In this document: piece after piece, positions 1 through 7,891 of the stretch
Position numbering within the stretch: position 1 is the stretch's first letter
How the letters are laid out: each line of letters opens with the position of its first letter
Source of the DNA: Bacteroidales bacterium
GTDB lineage: Bacteria; Bacteroidota; Bacteroidia; Bacteroidales; F082
Direction: 5' to 3'
DNA length: 64,000 nucleotides
Assembly (NCBI GenBank): GCA_024710405.1
Contig: JANJUV010000019.1
Location: 248,001 to 312,000, forward strand
The notes under the pieces: generated by a model
What the model saw: the letters and a program-made list of their open reading frames with translations, nothing else
The model's database searches: none
What the model was told of the DNA's origin: nothing
Translations under genes and position numbers: made by a program

Positions 1-375
1 GAAAACATTAAGTTGTTGGACGAGACCATCAGTATTGTACGACACGATCTCCGGCTTGATCCGGTCAATATGCCTGAAATTTTCGGTAGCTGCCACCTAA
101 TCATTGAAGCTTTTGACAGGGCTGAGGCCAAACAGATGCTGGTGGAGACCGTTCTGGCACACTGGCCCGATAAACCGCTGATTTTGGGCGTAGGCATGGC
201 AGGTACAGGCAACTTTAACCTGATCCGTCAGGAGCAATGGGATAAAAATATCTATGTCTGTGGTGATTCGGTCACTGAAATATCTGATGAAAACCCGCCG
301 CTGGCTCCAAGGGTGTGCATCGTTGCCAATATGCAGGCAAATCTTACGCTGGAGCTTTTGCTGCAAGGAAAATAA
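1..375 (+). CDS. thiF: ThiF family 2 adenylyltransferase, C-terminal part (5' end outside window)
   Basis: The reading frame is open from the first base, so the gene begins upstream of the window and only about the last 124 residues are seen. In this family the enzyme adenylates the C-terminal glycine of ThiS so that sulfur can be loaded for thiazole synthesis. The visible part contains the GVGMAGTGNFN stretch, VCGDSVTEI and a closing APRVCIVANMQANL helix, which are characteristic of the short ThiF family 2 rather than MoeB. The ATP-binding N-terminus is not in view. thiS follows after 9 bp, which supports the assignment. Confidence 0.88.
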   Translation, partial: ENIKLLDETISIVRHDLRLDPVNMPEIFGSCHLIIEAFDRAEAKQMLVETVLAHWPDKPLILGVGMAGTGNFNLIRQEQWDKNIYVCGDSVTEISDENPPLAPRVCIVANMQANLTLELLLQGK

Positions 376-384
376 AGTTTAATC

Positions 385-588
385 ATGAGAATTACCATAA
401 ACAATACATCGGAACAAATTGAAAGAGATCAGTTGACGGTAAATGAGTTGATCAGATATAAGAATTACACCTTCAAACTACTGGTAACCAAGGTTAATGG
501 ACAACTGGTTAAAACCCATGAGCGCGATGATGTACTTGTTCGCGAGGGCGACGATGTTCAGATTCTGCACCTGATATCCGGGGGTTAG
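385..588 (+). CDS. thiS: Sulfur carrier protein ThiS
   Basis: This 67-residue ubiquitin-like protein ends in the required Gly-Gly (LISGG), which ThiF adenylates and which carries the thiocarboxylate for thiazole formation. Length and the VNELIRYKN helix fit ThiS. It is the last gene after thiF, whereas in many thiamine operons thiS comes first. Its stop codon overlaps by 4 bp the stop of the convergent methyltransferase gene, so there is no room for a terminator between the two. Confidence 0.9.
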   Translation: MRITINNTSEQIERDQLTVNELIRYKNYTFKLLVTKVNGQLVKTHERDDVLVREGDDVQILHLISGG

Positions 589-1322
589 GAAACAGCTTTA
601 TTTTTCACAATAACTACGGTTCCGTCGCGGTCGGGCATAAGCACCGGGCTTTCAGGAATCTGCGTAGTAAAGTTGTCCACTGCACGCATCAGTCCGGGCC
701 ATTTAGGGTTATAGTCATGCACCAGCAGCACCCCGCCGGGAAGCAGGCGCGGATAGAACCATTCCAACCCTTCAGATGTTGGTTTTTCGAGGTCGGCATC
801 GAGGCTGACCAAAGCAAATTGTACCGTTTCGGCTTGTAGTCGGGTTTCTGTAAAATTTCCTTCATAAACATGAATCAACGGGCTGTTGCCAAGCTTGTTG
901 CGTACGTAAGCTACGCTGGTGTCGGCAAAATTGGCTGTGGTGTAGGTGGCTGCTTCGCCTGATTCCTGGCTGAGGTCATTGGCCCTGAACCCGTGAAAGG
1001 TGTCGAAAAGATGTAGTTGCCTTTCAGGAAACAAAGTCTGTAACAACGCGGCTGTCTGCCCCCTGTACACACCAAGTTCGGCAACAGAACCGGCAATCTT
1101 TTCTCTGTCGATACGTTGTTTCTGCAGCCAGAAAATCATAAACCTATCCTTATCAGGGTAATTCCTGTAAGATTTTCTTAATGCAGGATCAATCCTGCCT
1201 GTTTTGCCGTATTCCACCCAAAAAGCCTGTTTGCGGTCGTTTCCCCTGATCCAGTCAACAACATAATAAGCTGCAAAAACCAACAAAACAAAGAGCAACA
1301 GCACATTCAGCACATCGAACAT
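585..1322 (-). CDS. TylF/MycF-type SAM-dependent O-methyltransferase, membrane anchored
   Basis: The 245-residue protein has an N-terminal hydrophobic segment (about residues 5-22) and then a class I methyltransferase fold of the TylF (macrocin O-methyltransferase) type. Visible motifs are the SAM-binding VAELGVYRG, the acidic turn HLFDTFHGF, the metal/substrate region VSLDADLEKPT, and LLPGGVLLVHDY. The family methylates sugar hydroxyls of secondary metabolites or glycans; the substrate here is unknown. No glycosyltransferase or polyketide genes lie nearby, so the gene stands alone. The membrane anchor suggests action at the inner membrane, which is inference. Confidence 0.8.
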   Translation of the reverse strand: MFDVLNVLLLFVLLVFAAYYVVDWIRGNDRKQAFWVEYGKTGRIDPALRKSYRNYPDKDRFMIFWLQKQRIDREKIAGSVAELGVYRGQTAALLQTLFPERQLHLFDTFHGFRANDLSQESGEAATYTTANFADTSVAYVRNKLGNSPLIHVYEGNFTETRLQAETVQFALVSLDADLEKPTSEGLEWFYPRLLPGGVLLVHDYNPKWPGLMRAVDNFTTQIPESPVLMPDRDGTVVIVKNKAVS

Positions 1323-1510
1323 AGCATGGATTTATTTTGTTGCGAAATTAAGGTCTTTTTTCGTTGTTTATTTTAAGCACAAGATGGATCCGAAATAATA
1401 AGAATACCGGTATATGAAAGTAGTTTATTGATTCAGAAGGAATAAAACTATGAAAGATTGCGTCTGAAGAAAAAATTTTGTGCAAAAGTGCACCGGAATA
1501 TGAATAGTTG

Positions 1511-1518
1511 TATATTTG
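1511..1518 (+). promoter_or_regulatory. -7 element of tRNA-Val promoter
   Basis: TATATTTG matches the Bacteroidota -7 consensus TAnnTTTG and lies 38 bp upstream of the mature tRNA. No convincing -33 TTTG is present at the usual spacing; a TTTTG ends at 1480, about 30 bp upstream. Confidence 0.55.
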
Positions 1519-1556
1519 CAGCCTCATTTGAGAAGCTAAAAAAAGCTTACATCAAT

Positions 1557-1631
1557 GGGAGCTTAGCTCAGCTGGTTCAGAGCATCTGCCTTACAAGCAG
1601 AGGGTCACTGGTTCGAATCCAGTAGCTCCCA
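1557..1631 (+). tRNA. tRNA-Val (anticodon UAC)
   Basis: A complete cloverleaf can be folded: acceptor GGGAGCT/AGCTCCC (1557-1563 with 1624-1630), D stem GCTC/GAGC, anticodon stem TCTGC/GCAGA around loop CTTACAA, and T stem ACTGG/CCAGT around TTCGAAT. The anticodon at 1592-1594 is TAC, which reads GUA and other valine codons. The encoded gene ends with discriminator A (1631) and no CCA. It is a monocistronic unit with its own -7 element and terminator. Confidence 0.96.
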
Positions 1632-1640
1632 CAACATTAT

Positions 1641-1668
1641 AAAGGTTGCTCAGGCAACCTTTTTTTGT
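1641..1668 (+). terminator. Rho-independent terminator of tRNA-Val
   Basis: A perfect 9-bp stem AAAGGTTGC/GCAACCTTT with a TCAG loop runs directly into a T tract, 10 bp after the tRNA. Confidence 0.85.
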
Positions 1669-1712
1669 ATGGCCCGAATTCATTACGGAGAAAGGCCGCA
1701 TACATATTTGTT

Positions 1713-1720
1713 TATTTTTG
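1713..1720 (+). promoter_or_regulatory. -7 element upstream of the first T9SS protein
   Basis: TATTTTTG matches TAnnTTTG and lies 28 bp before the chosen ATG at 1749. This placement argues against the longer reading frame that begins at 1665, whose first codons would precede the promoter. Confidence 0.5.
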
Positions 1721-1748
1721 TCCGAACAATAAAACACACCAACACACC

Positions 1749-4691
1749 ATGATCAGAATTACTTTGTTGATGCTTGTCGTGTTCACTCTTTCTCACTCCG
1801 GTTTGAAAGCGCAGCAGAACAGCGAAGCCGTAAAAGCCACCATGATAGGCGTTTTGCCTGCCCCGCGAATCGTTCCGAGTATCGCGCAGCAACTCAGAGA
1901 CGGTACTTTTGTAGGTATTGATCCCAATGCACCGGAAAAACCAGGTATGCCAAAACGTCGTGGAGCCAACGCCACTGTTCCGGGCAAAGGGTTGCCGCTC
2001 GACAGAGATCCTCTTGTTGATCTTCAGCGGGCTGCGAAAAGATTGCCCGGCCGCGAACCCGAACTTGTTTTTGATGCAAACTCCACCAACATCACGCCTT
2101 CAGACCCAACCGGAGCGATTGGTCCGGATCACTATCTGGCTGCATGGAACGTTGGATTCCGGATTTTTGATAAATCAGGAAACCCACTCACACCGGCTGC
2201 CTCTTTGGGTACCATATTCCCCGGCAATACCCTTGGCGATCCCATTGTGTTATATGATGTCCAGGCCGACCGGTATATCATCACCGAGTTTGACAACAGT
2301 CCCAACGGCTTCAACGTGGCCATCTCCCAGGGCCCCGACCCGGTCAACGACGGATGGTATGTATACACCACCGGCTTTACCACCGGCTCTTTCCCCGATT
2401 ATCCCAAGTTCTCCATCTGGTCCGATGGGTACTATGTTACCGCAAACATTAACGCATCCAACCGGATTTTTGTGATCGAACGTGATGAGGCTCTGTTAGG
2501 TAATCCCGCTCAGTTTGTCGGATTCCCGCTTCCGGGTATGGCCACCTCAGGCTTCTACAGTCCGCAGGTGTTCAACGTTACAAATGGCAATCTTCCTCCC
2601 GCCGGAAATGCCTCGGTCGTTTATATGCAAGACGATGCCTGGTCGGGCATCAACGAAGACCATCTGAAGATATGGACCATCAATGTGGATTGGGAAAACA
2701 CCTCCAACTCAACTATCTCAACTGCACAACAAATTATTACTGAGCCTTTTGTTTCGGTCTTCGACGGAGGCTCCTTCTCCAACCGTCCGCAACCTTCAGG
2801 ACCTGATCAGGATGTGCTGCAGGCCACCATCATGAATCAGGCACAATACCGTCGTTTCCCGACCTATAACTCAGTGGTATTTAATTTTGTGGTGGACACC
2901 GAACCGGGTTCTGGCGAACTGGCCGGTATCCGTTGGTACGAATTGAGGCAGGATGCCGATGGAGAACCCTGGGAAATCTATCAGGAAGGAACCTATGTTT
3001 CACCGTATAACAACAAAGATGCTTTTTCCGGAAGCATGGCAATGGATGCCATGGGTAATATCGGCATGGGCTACACCACCGTGAGCAGCCAGGAACGCAT
3101 TGCCATCTACTATACAGGCCGTTATGCTTCTGACCCGCTCGGGCAAATGACCATTGATGAAACCCTCATCGCACAAAGCACTACCAACAACCCTTCGAAC
3201 CGCCTTGCCGACTACGTACACCTTACAGTTGACCCCGTGAATGAAAAGACGTTCTGGCATATAGCCGAATATTTCAACAGCGGAAGCCGTACCGATGTGG
3301 TAGGGGTGTTCCAGATTGCTCCCGACCTCAACAACGACATGGGTATGCTGAGCATTGATCAGCCCGTTGACGGCGCATTGACAGCCAATGAAGAAGTCGT
3401 TATTACGGTGTTTAATTTCGGGATCAACGAACAAGAGAATATTCCGGTAAGTTATTCCATAAATGACGGTGAATGGGTCAGCGAAGTGATACCCGGCCCT
3501 GTGCCGTCAGCAGGATCGGTGCAATATACTTTTGCCAGCACGGCTGACCTTTCTGTTGAAGGCCAAACCTATACTATTTCGGTGAGTGTTTCGCTCGACG
3601 GTGATGAGTTTGGAAGCAATGACACTACAGTAAAGGCCGTTACACATCTCTATAGCAATGATATAGGTGTTAGTGCCATCGTTAAACCCGTCAGCAGTTC
3701 CAACCTCACCGGTGCCGAAAATATTGAGGTAGTGGTGCGTAATTACGGCACTGCCCCGAAATCGGATTTCATCGTATCTTATGACCTCGACGGAATCGTG
3801 GTGAACGAAACCGTGGCAGGGCCTCTTGAGGAAGGTGCTTCGCTTAACTACATTTTTGCGGCTAAAGGCGATTTCACTGAGATCGGAACCTATTTGCTGA
3901 AGTCATATACTTCATTCCCCGGCGACGCTCAGATACAGAACGATACCACAGTGGCCACCATTATAAAAAACACCTGCCAGCCCGGTGCGGATTGTTCATA
4001 CGGAGACGGTTTGCGCAGGTTTAAGCTGGGCACTATGGACAATGTAACCACCTGCTCACCAGGTGGATATGGCGACTTTACCGATCTTTCCACCGAATTG
4101 CAGCGCAACAGCACGCATGAACTTACTGTGACAACCGGTTATGGCAACCAGCATATACGTGTGTGGATTGATTTCAACGACAATTTCGTGTATGAACTCG
4201 ATGAACTTGTTGTTGACAACGAAATAATTGCCCCCGGTCAGGGTTCAGGAAACTTCACCAAGGTTTTCCCCATCACCCTTACCGAAGATGCTCCTCTCGG
4301 GATGCATATGATGCGGGCAAAGACCAACTGGAACGAAGATGTTCCGGATGATGCCTGCGAAGGTACCGAATACGGCGAAACAGAAGATTATATGGTTGAC
4401 ATCACCCTGTACACCAGCGCTGATGAGTTAGCTTCTGCCAACAATGGTCTGACCATTAAACCCTTTGGTAACAAACAATTTACAGTTGCTCTGACCACCC
4501 GTGAAGTTGCCGAAACGCTGATTTTCAATGTGTATAATTCACTAGGGCACAAACTGGTCGAAAACCGTATTGATCAGGCCGGCGGAGTTTATTCCTATAC
4601 GCTGGATATGTCTTATGCCGCCTCCGGTGTGTATTTTGTCAGGTTTGGCAACAACAGTTTCGGTAAAACAGGCCGTATTGTGATTCCATAG
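1749..4691 (+). CDS. Secreted T9SS protein: propeller-like N-domain, CARDB-like repeats, GEVED domain, sorting domain
   Basis: The start at 1749 gives a clean signal peptide (residues 1-22, hydrophobic core then LKAQQ); an in-frame TTG 28 codons earlier would hide it. Residues about 105-520 form a domain with PSDPTGAIGPDHYLAAWN, DPIVLYD, DRYIITEF and FPDYPKFSIW, typical of a secreted beta-propeller-like family. Two CARDB-like beta-sandwich repeats follow (about 530-630 and 636-735). A GEVED domain (about 741-887) is marked by VWIDFNDNFVYELDEL and the closing YGETEDYMVDI. A T9SS type A sorting domain (about 900-980) ends with SGVYFVRF and KTGRIVIP. The protein is predicted to be exported by T9SS and anchored or released at the cell surface. 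Substrate unknown. Confidence 0.85.
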   Translation: MIRITLLMLVVFTLSHSGLKAQQNSEAVKATMIGVLPAPRIVPSIAQQLRDGTFVGIDPNAPEKPGMPKRRGANATVPGKGLPLDRDPLVDLQRAAKRLPGREPELVFDANSTNITPSDPTGAIGPDHYLAAWNVGFRIFDKSGNPLTPAASLGTIFPGNTLGDPIVLYDVQADRYIITEFDNSPNGFNVAISQGPDPVNDGWYVYTTGFTTGSFPDYPKFSIWSDGYYVTANINASNRIFVIERDEALLGNPAQFVGFPLPGMATSGFYSPQVFNVTNGNLPPAGNASVVYMQDDAWSGINEDHLKIWTINVDWENTSNSTISTAQQIITEPFVSVFDGGSFSNRPQPSGPDQDVLQATIMNQAQYRRFPTYNSVVFNFVVDTEPGSGELAGIRWYELRQDADGEPWEIYQEGTYVSPYNNKDAFSGSMAMDAMGNIGMGYTTVSSQERIAIYYTGRYASDPLGQMTIDETLIAQSTTNNPSNRLADYVHLTVDPVNEKTFWHIAEYFNSGSRTDVVGVFQIAPDLNNDMGMLSIDQPVDGALTANEEVVITVFNFGINEQENIPVSYSINDGEWVSEVIPGPVPSAGSVQYTFASTADLSVEGQTYTISVSVSLDGDEFGSNDTTVKAVTHLYSNDIGVSAIVKPVSSSNLTGAENIEVVVRNYGTAPKSDFIVSYDLDGIVVNETVAGPLEEGASLNYIFAAKGDFTEIGTYLLKSYTSFPGDAQIQNDTTVATIIKNTCQPGADCSYGDGLRRFKLGTMDNVTTCSPGGYGDFTDLSTELQRNSTHELTVTTGYGNQHIRVWIDFNDNFVYELDELVVDNEIIAPGQGSGNFTKVFPITLTEDAPLGMHMMRAKTNWNEDVPDDACEGTEYGETEDYMVDITLYTSADELASANNGLTIKPFGNKQFTVALTTREVAETLIFNVYNSLGHKLVENRIDQAGGVYSYTLDMSYAASGVYFVRFGNNSFGKTGRIVIP

Positions 4692-4728
4692 GTAAACACC
4701 ATATTGCGCGCTTCTTCCGAACGCACAA

Positions 4729-5877
4729 TCAAAAACCCTCCGGACAGTCTGTTGTTCTGAGGGTTTTTGCGTATATCCTGAATCTTTTGTGGATTGTTCC
4801 GCCGATGCGTTCGTATTCGGCACGCATACGGGTGTTGGTTTCCATCACGAGGTGGCTGTCGATAAGCGTAAGTCCGGCTTTTTGCGCCGACTGCAGCAGC
4901 CTGACAGCCATCAGAGCATCAATGCCTTTGCCGCGCTGTTCGGGGTGAATGGCGCCGAGCAGCATGGTGAGCAGCTTACTTCTGCGGGCTTCCCTGAGGA
5001 TATGTATCCAGCCGAAAGGCCAGATTCTTCCATGCGCTCTCCTGATTCCCTGACTTAATTCCGGCATGGCAATGAGGAATGCAACCGGTGAGTTGTCGTT
5101 GTCTGCGACAACTTTGATGAATGCAGGATTAAGCACCGGAAGGTAGCGGCGGGCCAGTTCCTTCATCTCCGATTCGCTGAGCGGCATAAAGCCGTAGATG
5201 GGTTGGTAGGTTTCGTTGATCAGCCTGAAGATAGGGATAATCCAGGGTTTCAGCTCTTTTTTGCGACTGAACTCCATCAGCTTCAGATGGCAGTTTCGTT
5301 CGATGCGCTCACAGCTTTTCAACAGATAAGCCGGAATGTTGTCAGGCACGTGAACCAGATAGCTGACGAGGTCGATTTCCTTTCTGTATCCGTGTGCGGC
5401 AAGCAGCTCGTTCATCCAGGCGAAATTCATGTTGGTAGCAATCACCGGCAGTTGTCCGAAGCCTTCAACCATCATGCCCTGCGGGTCTTTGTCGGAGAAG
5501 CCGAGCGGCCCGACGAGTTTGTGCATGCCTTTTCCCACGGCCCAGTTTTCGATAAAACCGAGCAGTGCACAGGCGGTTTCGCCATCGGGGTAGGCTTCCA
5601 GGAAGCAGAAGCGTGCGTGGAACTGACCGTTTCGTTCATTTGCCGCATGGTTGATGATGCCCATGATCCGGCCCGAAACCTGCCTGTTATTGTGTGCCAG
5701 TGCCAGCACCGTATCACAATTGTGGAAAGCCGGGTTGCGGCTCCGGCTGAAAAAGCTGAATTCGTCGGCATAAAGAGGGTGCACCCATCCTTCGTGGTCG
5801 CGGTGAATCTTTTCGGGCAGGTAAATAAACTGCCTCAGGTCGCGTTTTGAAGACACCAAACTGATCTGTACCGACAT
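4729..5877 (-). CDS. GNAT-fold N-acetyltransferase-like protein (YghO-like)
   Basis: The 382-residue protein is about twice the size of a simple GNAT domain and resembles the YghO-like family. It has an N-terminal region with WVHPLYADEFSFFSRSRNPAF, and GPLGFSDKDPQGMMVEGF around residue 125-142. The C-terminal part contains LGAIHPEQRGKGIDALMAVRLLQSA, where the Q/RxxGxG/A acetyl-CoA loop would be expected, and ends with MRAEYERIGGTIHKRFRIYAK, a typical last GNAT strand. The substrate is unknown. The 3' end is embedded in a terminator hairpin. No operon partner is seen. Confidence 0.7.
   Translation of the reverse strand: MSVQISLVSSKRDLRQFIYLPEKIHRDHEGWVHPLYADEFSFFSRSRNPAFHNCDTVLALAHNNRQVSGRIMGIINHAANERNGQFHARFCFLEAYPDGETACALLGFIENWAVGKGMHKLVGPLGFSDKDPQGMMVEGFGQLPVIATNMNFAWMNELLAAHGYRKEIDLVSYLVHVPDNIPAYLLKSCERIERNCHLKLMEFSRKKELKPWIIPIFRLINETYQPIYGFMPLSESEMKELARRYLPVLNPAFIKVVADNDNSPVAFLIAMPELSQGIRRAHGRIWPFGWIHILREARRSKLLTMLLGAIHPEQRGKGIDALMAVRLLQSAQKAGLTLIDSHLVMETNTRMRAEYERIGGTIHKRFRIYAKTLRTTDCPEGF
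4731..4768. terminator. Bidirectional terminator between convergent genes
   Basis: AAAAACCCTC at 4731-4740 pairs perfectly with GAGGGTTTTT at 4759-4768, with A and T tracts suited to both strands. It terminates the T9SS gene from the left. It also contains the last codons of the GNAT-like gene from the right, whose stop codon is at 4729-4731. Confidence 0.8.
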
Positions 5878-6006
5878 GGCCGGAGGTGCATTAGGCGTGC
5901 AAGTTATGAATTAGTTTGGTGCGGAATAACAATTATGATACAAGCTTGGTTGCCGAACGGTCGAGTGTAAGTGCCGTAAGGGATTGCGTGCTTTTATCCT
6001 GAATCA

Positions 6007-6068
6007 AGGAGCGCGAAAAGTTGGAGCGGACTACAGTCCTTGAATAACCAACTTTCCCGGCATTTTTT
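6007..6068. repeat. Nested palindromic hairpin, REP-like
   Basis: Outer arms AAAGTTGG (6017-6024) and CCAACTTT (6048-6055) enclose an inner palindrome GGACT-AC-AGTCC (6028-6039). This compact structure lies alone in the 215-bp gap between the GNAT-like gene and the ATPase pseudogene. On the minus strand only a short T run follows, so it is a poor terminator. A dispersed palindromic element is possible but cannot be shown from one copy. Confidence 0.4.
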
Positions 6069-6092
6069 TATAGAGCGTGTCAGGCGCTGGCA

Positions 6093-7214
6093 TTATTCAA
6101 TTCTGACAAATTCTCTAAAATTTTCTCTATCAATTATCTTTGTTTCAGCATGGTACGCTTCAGTGAATGTTTTTGGCAATTTCTGTTTTTTCTTTTTCTG
6201 CCACTTAAATTCAAAACCAAAAATTTTTCCTCCATTTTCCTCTACGAAATCAACTTCTTGTTGTTGTTTCGTTCTCCAGAAATAGGTGTGAGCAAGACTT
6301 TGCTTGTACTCATTCTGCTTAATCCTTTCTGAAATAAGAAAATTCTCCCAAAGAGCACCTTTATCAATCCTTAGTTCTATTGGATTGAAATAACCAATTA
6401 CCATATTTCTTATCCCATTATCATAAATATAAATCTTTTTGTTAGTTTTTATTTCATTCCTGATGTTTCGGCTAAAGCTACTCAGCTTGAAAACTATATA
6501 ACCTTTTTCTAAAATGTCAATATATTTACTAACGGTATTCTTATCTACGTTTACAGTTTGAGCTAATTCTGAATAGTTAACTTCACTTCCAATCTGAAGA
6601 GCCAGGGCTTGAACAAGCTTATCAAGAACCTCCGGCTTTCGTATATCTGCATCTGAAAGTATGTCTTTGTACAAATAGCTGTTTACTAAGTTACGCAAAA
6701 TACTAACTTCATCTCCCACGTTATTTAATACATCAGGGTAAAAACCTTAAAGTAATCTATTCTCTAAACTCTGCTCTGCGTATAATAAACCGTGATGGTT
6801 CTCATATTCTTCCCATGAAATCGGGAATAAATGATATTCCCATTTTCTGCCAGTTAAAGGTTCATTGATTTTATTTGACAAATCAAAAGAGGATGAGCCA
6901 CTTGCAAATAATTGAACGTTTTTAAATCTATCTGTTACTATTTTCATAGTAAGCCCTATTCCCTCAATTCTTTGAGCTTCATCAATGAAGACATATTTAT
7001 AATTCCCTAAAACCTTTCGAATCTGCTCTGTATTTGGTTCTGTTAGTAAAGTTCGTGTTTTAGGGTCATCACCATCAGGGAGAAGATAATCTTTTGATTT
7101 AAGGATTGATTCGATAAGGGTTATTTTTCCCACTTGTCGCGGACCAATGACAACAATCGCTTTTCCTGAATCAATTCGGTTCTTTATTCTGCCACTAAGA
7201 TATCTTGAGTACAT
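6093..7214 (-). pseudogene. AAA ATPase with DUF4143 domain, inactivated by an in-frame stop
   Basis: This encoded a 373-codon ATPase of the widespread AAA_14/DUF4143 type. The N-terminal part holds the P-loop region (GPRQVGK), the Walker B YVFIDEAQR and the FASGSSSFDLSNK sensor stretch. The C-terminal part holds the winged helix and DUF4143 nuclease-like fold ending with WRTKQQQEVDFVEENGGKIFGFEFKW. A TAA stop at 6747-6749 interrupts the frame after ENRLL; the same frame continues at once with GFYPDVLNNVGDE, where family members usually have a Tyr before GFYP, so a single TAT/TAC to TAA change explains it. The P-loop also reads GKIT instead of GKTT. The region is clearly richer in A+T than its neighbours, which suggests acquisition by transfer followed by decay. 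A re-start at 6719 is possible but would lack the ATPase part. Confidence 0.85.
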
Positions 7215-7760
7215 TGTTTTTCTTACAAAAAGAATAACTATTAATGAACATATTCACCGAAAGATATGATTTAATGTGAATATATTTTTAATGCTTCTGA
7301 CAGACTATTTTATTAATTACAGAATGTCAAGTATTTATAAATTCCTTTTTCATGTCAGTTCTAACTCATTCAAAAATCCGAACGTTAGCTCAAGAAATCA
7401 AAGTTTGCCAATTTAGGTTGAGGCAGCTAACGTCAGTCCGTCCACCTGATGCGGATAGGTTGAAAAACCTCCATTATCTTTTTATTTCTTTATTTTTTCC
7501 CTGCTACATTAGTAAATACTTAGGTTGTAAGTGGCATGTTTTCATGTTAGGACTTGTCCCACAACCAAACAAAGCGCCTTGTTCTATCAATTGACTCAGA
7601 CCTGATCTAAAATCTTAAATTCGTCGATCTTCAGTCGTAAATATATGGAAAACAATGATTTTAGATTTACGTTTTAGATTTTTGATGTGGCTGAATCCCT
7701 GTGTGAAAGCCTCCTGCCAACGACTTCGGCCATAAAGGTGAAACTTAAATTAAATCCAGC

Positions 7761-7858
7761 CCAACCCGCAACCCGCCACACGGAACACCGAACACGAAAC
7801 ACGGAACACGGAACACGGAACACGGAACACGGTTCACGGAACCCGCAACGCCCAACGG
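7761..7858. repeat. Heptanucleotide tandem repeat, consensus GGAACAC, about 14 units
   Basis: The stretch divides into 14 consecutive 7-bp units. The core has four identical GGAACAC units (7803-7830). It is flanked by single- or double-substitution variants on both sides (CCAACCC, GCAACCC, GCCACAC, GGAACAC, CGAACAC, GAAACAC before; GGTTCAC, GGAACCC, GCAACGC, CCAACGG after). It ends 33 bp before the prfC start codon. Since 7 is not a multiple of 3, the array is not a coding repeat. Confidence 0.85.
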
Positions 7859-7869
7859 GCAATTCTTCG

Positions 7870-7877
7870 TATTTTTG
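7870..7877 (+). promoter_or_regulatory. Candidate -7 element of prfC
   Basis: TATTTTTG matches TAnnTTTG 14 bp before the prfC ATG, which would give a very short leader of about 8 nt. No -33 TTTG is visible; the heptamer array occupies that position. Confidence 0.4.
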
Positions 7878-7891
7878 CCGAAATTTTCTTC

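Larger units (their letters stand above)
7215..7891. other. Gene-free region with inverted repeats and a heptamer array
   Basis: No convincing gene lies here; the longest open frame (7352-7594) has no recognisable features. Seen instead are a perfect 9-bp inverted repeat ACGTTAGCT/AGCTAACGT (7382-7390 and 7425-7433), a perfect 10-bp inverted repeat ATCTAAAATC/GATTTTAGAT (7605-7614 and 7657-7666), a direct repeat TTTTAGATTT (7659-7668 and 7672-7681), and a heptamer array from about 7761 to 7858. The left part is A+T rich like the adjoining pseudogene and may be part of the same insertion. Confidence 0.6.

Noticed and set aside
1665-1748. Longer N-terminus for the first T9SS protein
   Set aside because: It would start within the tRNA terminator and before the -7 element, and it would bury the signal peptide.
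6093-6719. Independent functional DUF4143 protein starting at 6719
   Set aside because: The upstream ATPase half continues in the same frame with only a stop codon between, so a broken single gene is the simpler reading.
7382-7433. Possible integron attC site
   Set aside because: The core reads GTTAGCT...AGCTAAC, which is the wrong order and does not fit RYYYAAC...GTTRRRY; no integrase or cassette is present.
7352-7594. 80-codon open frame upstream of prfC
   Set aside because: It has no recognisable motif or signal peptide and lies across inverted repeats in an A+T-rich gap.
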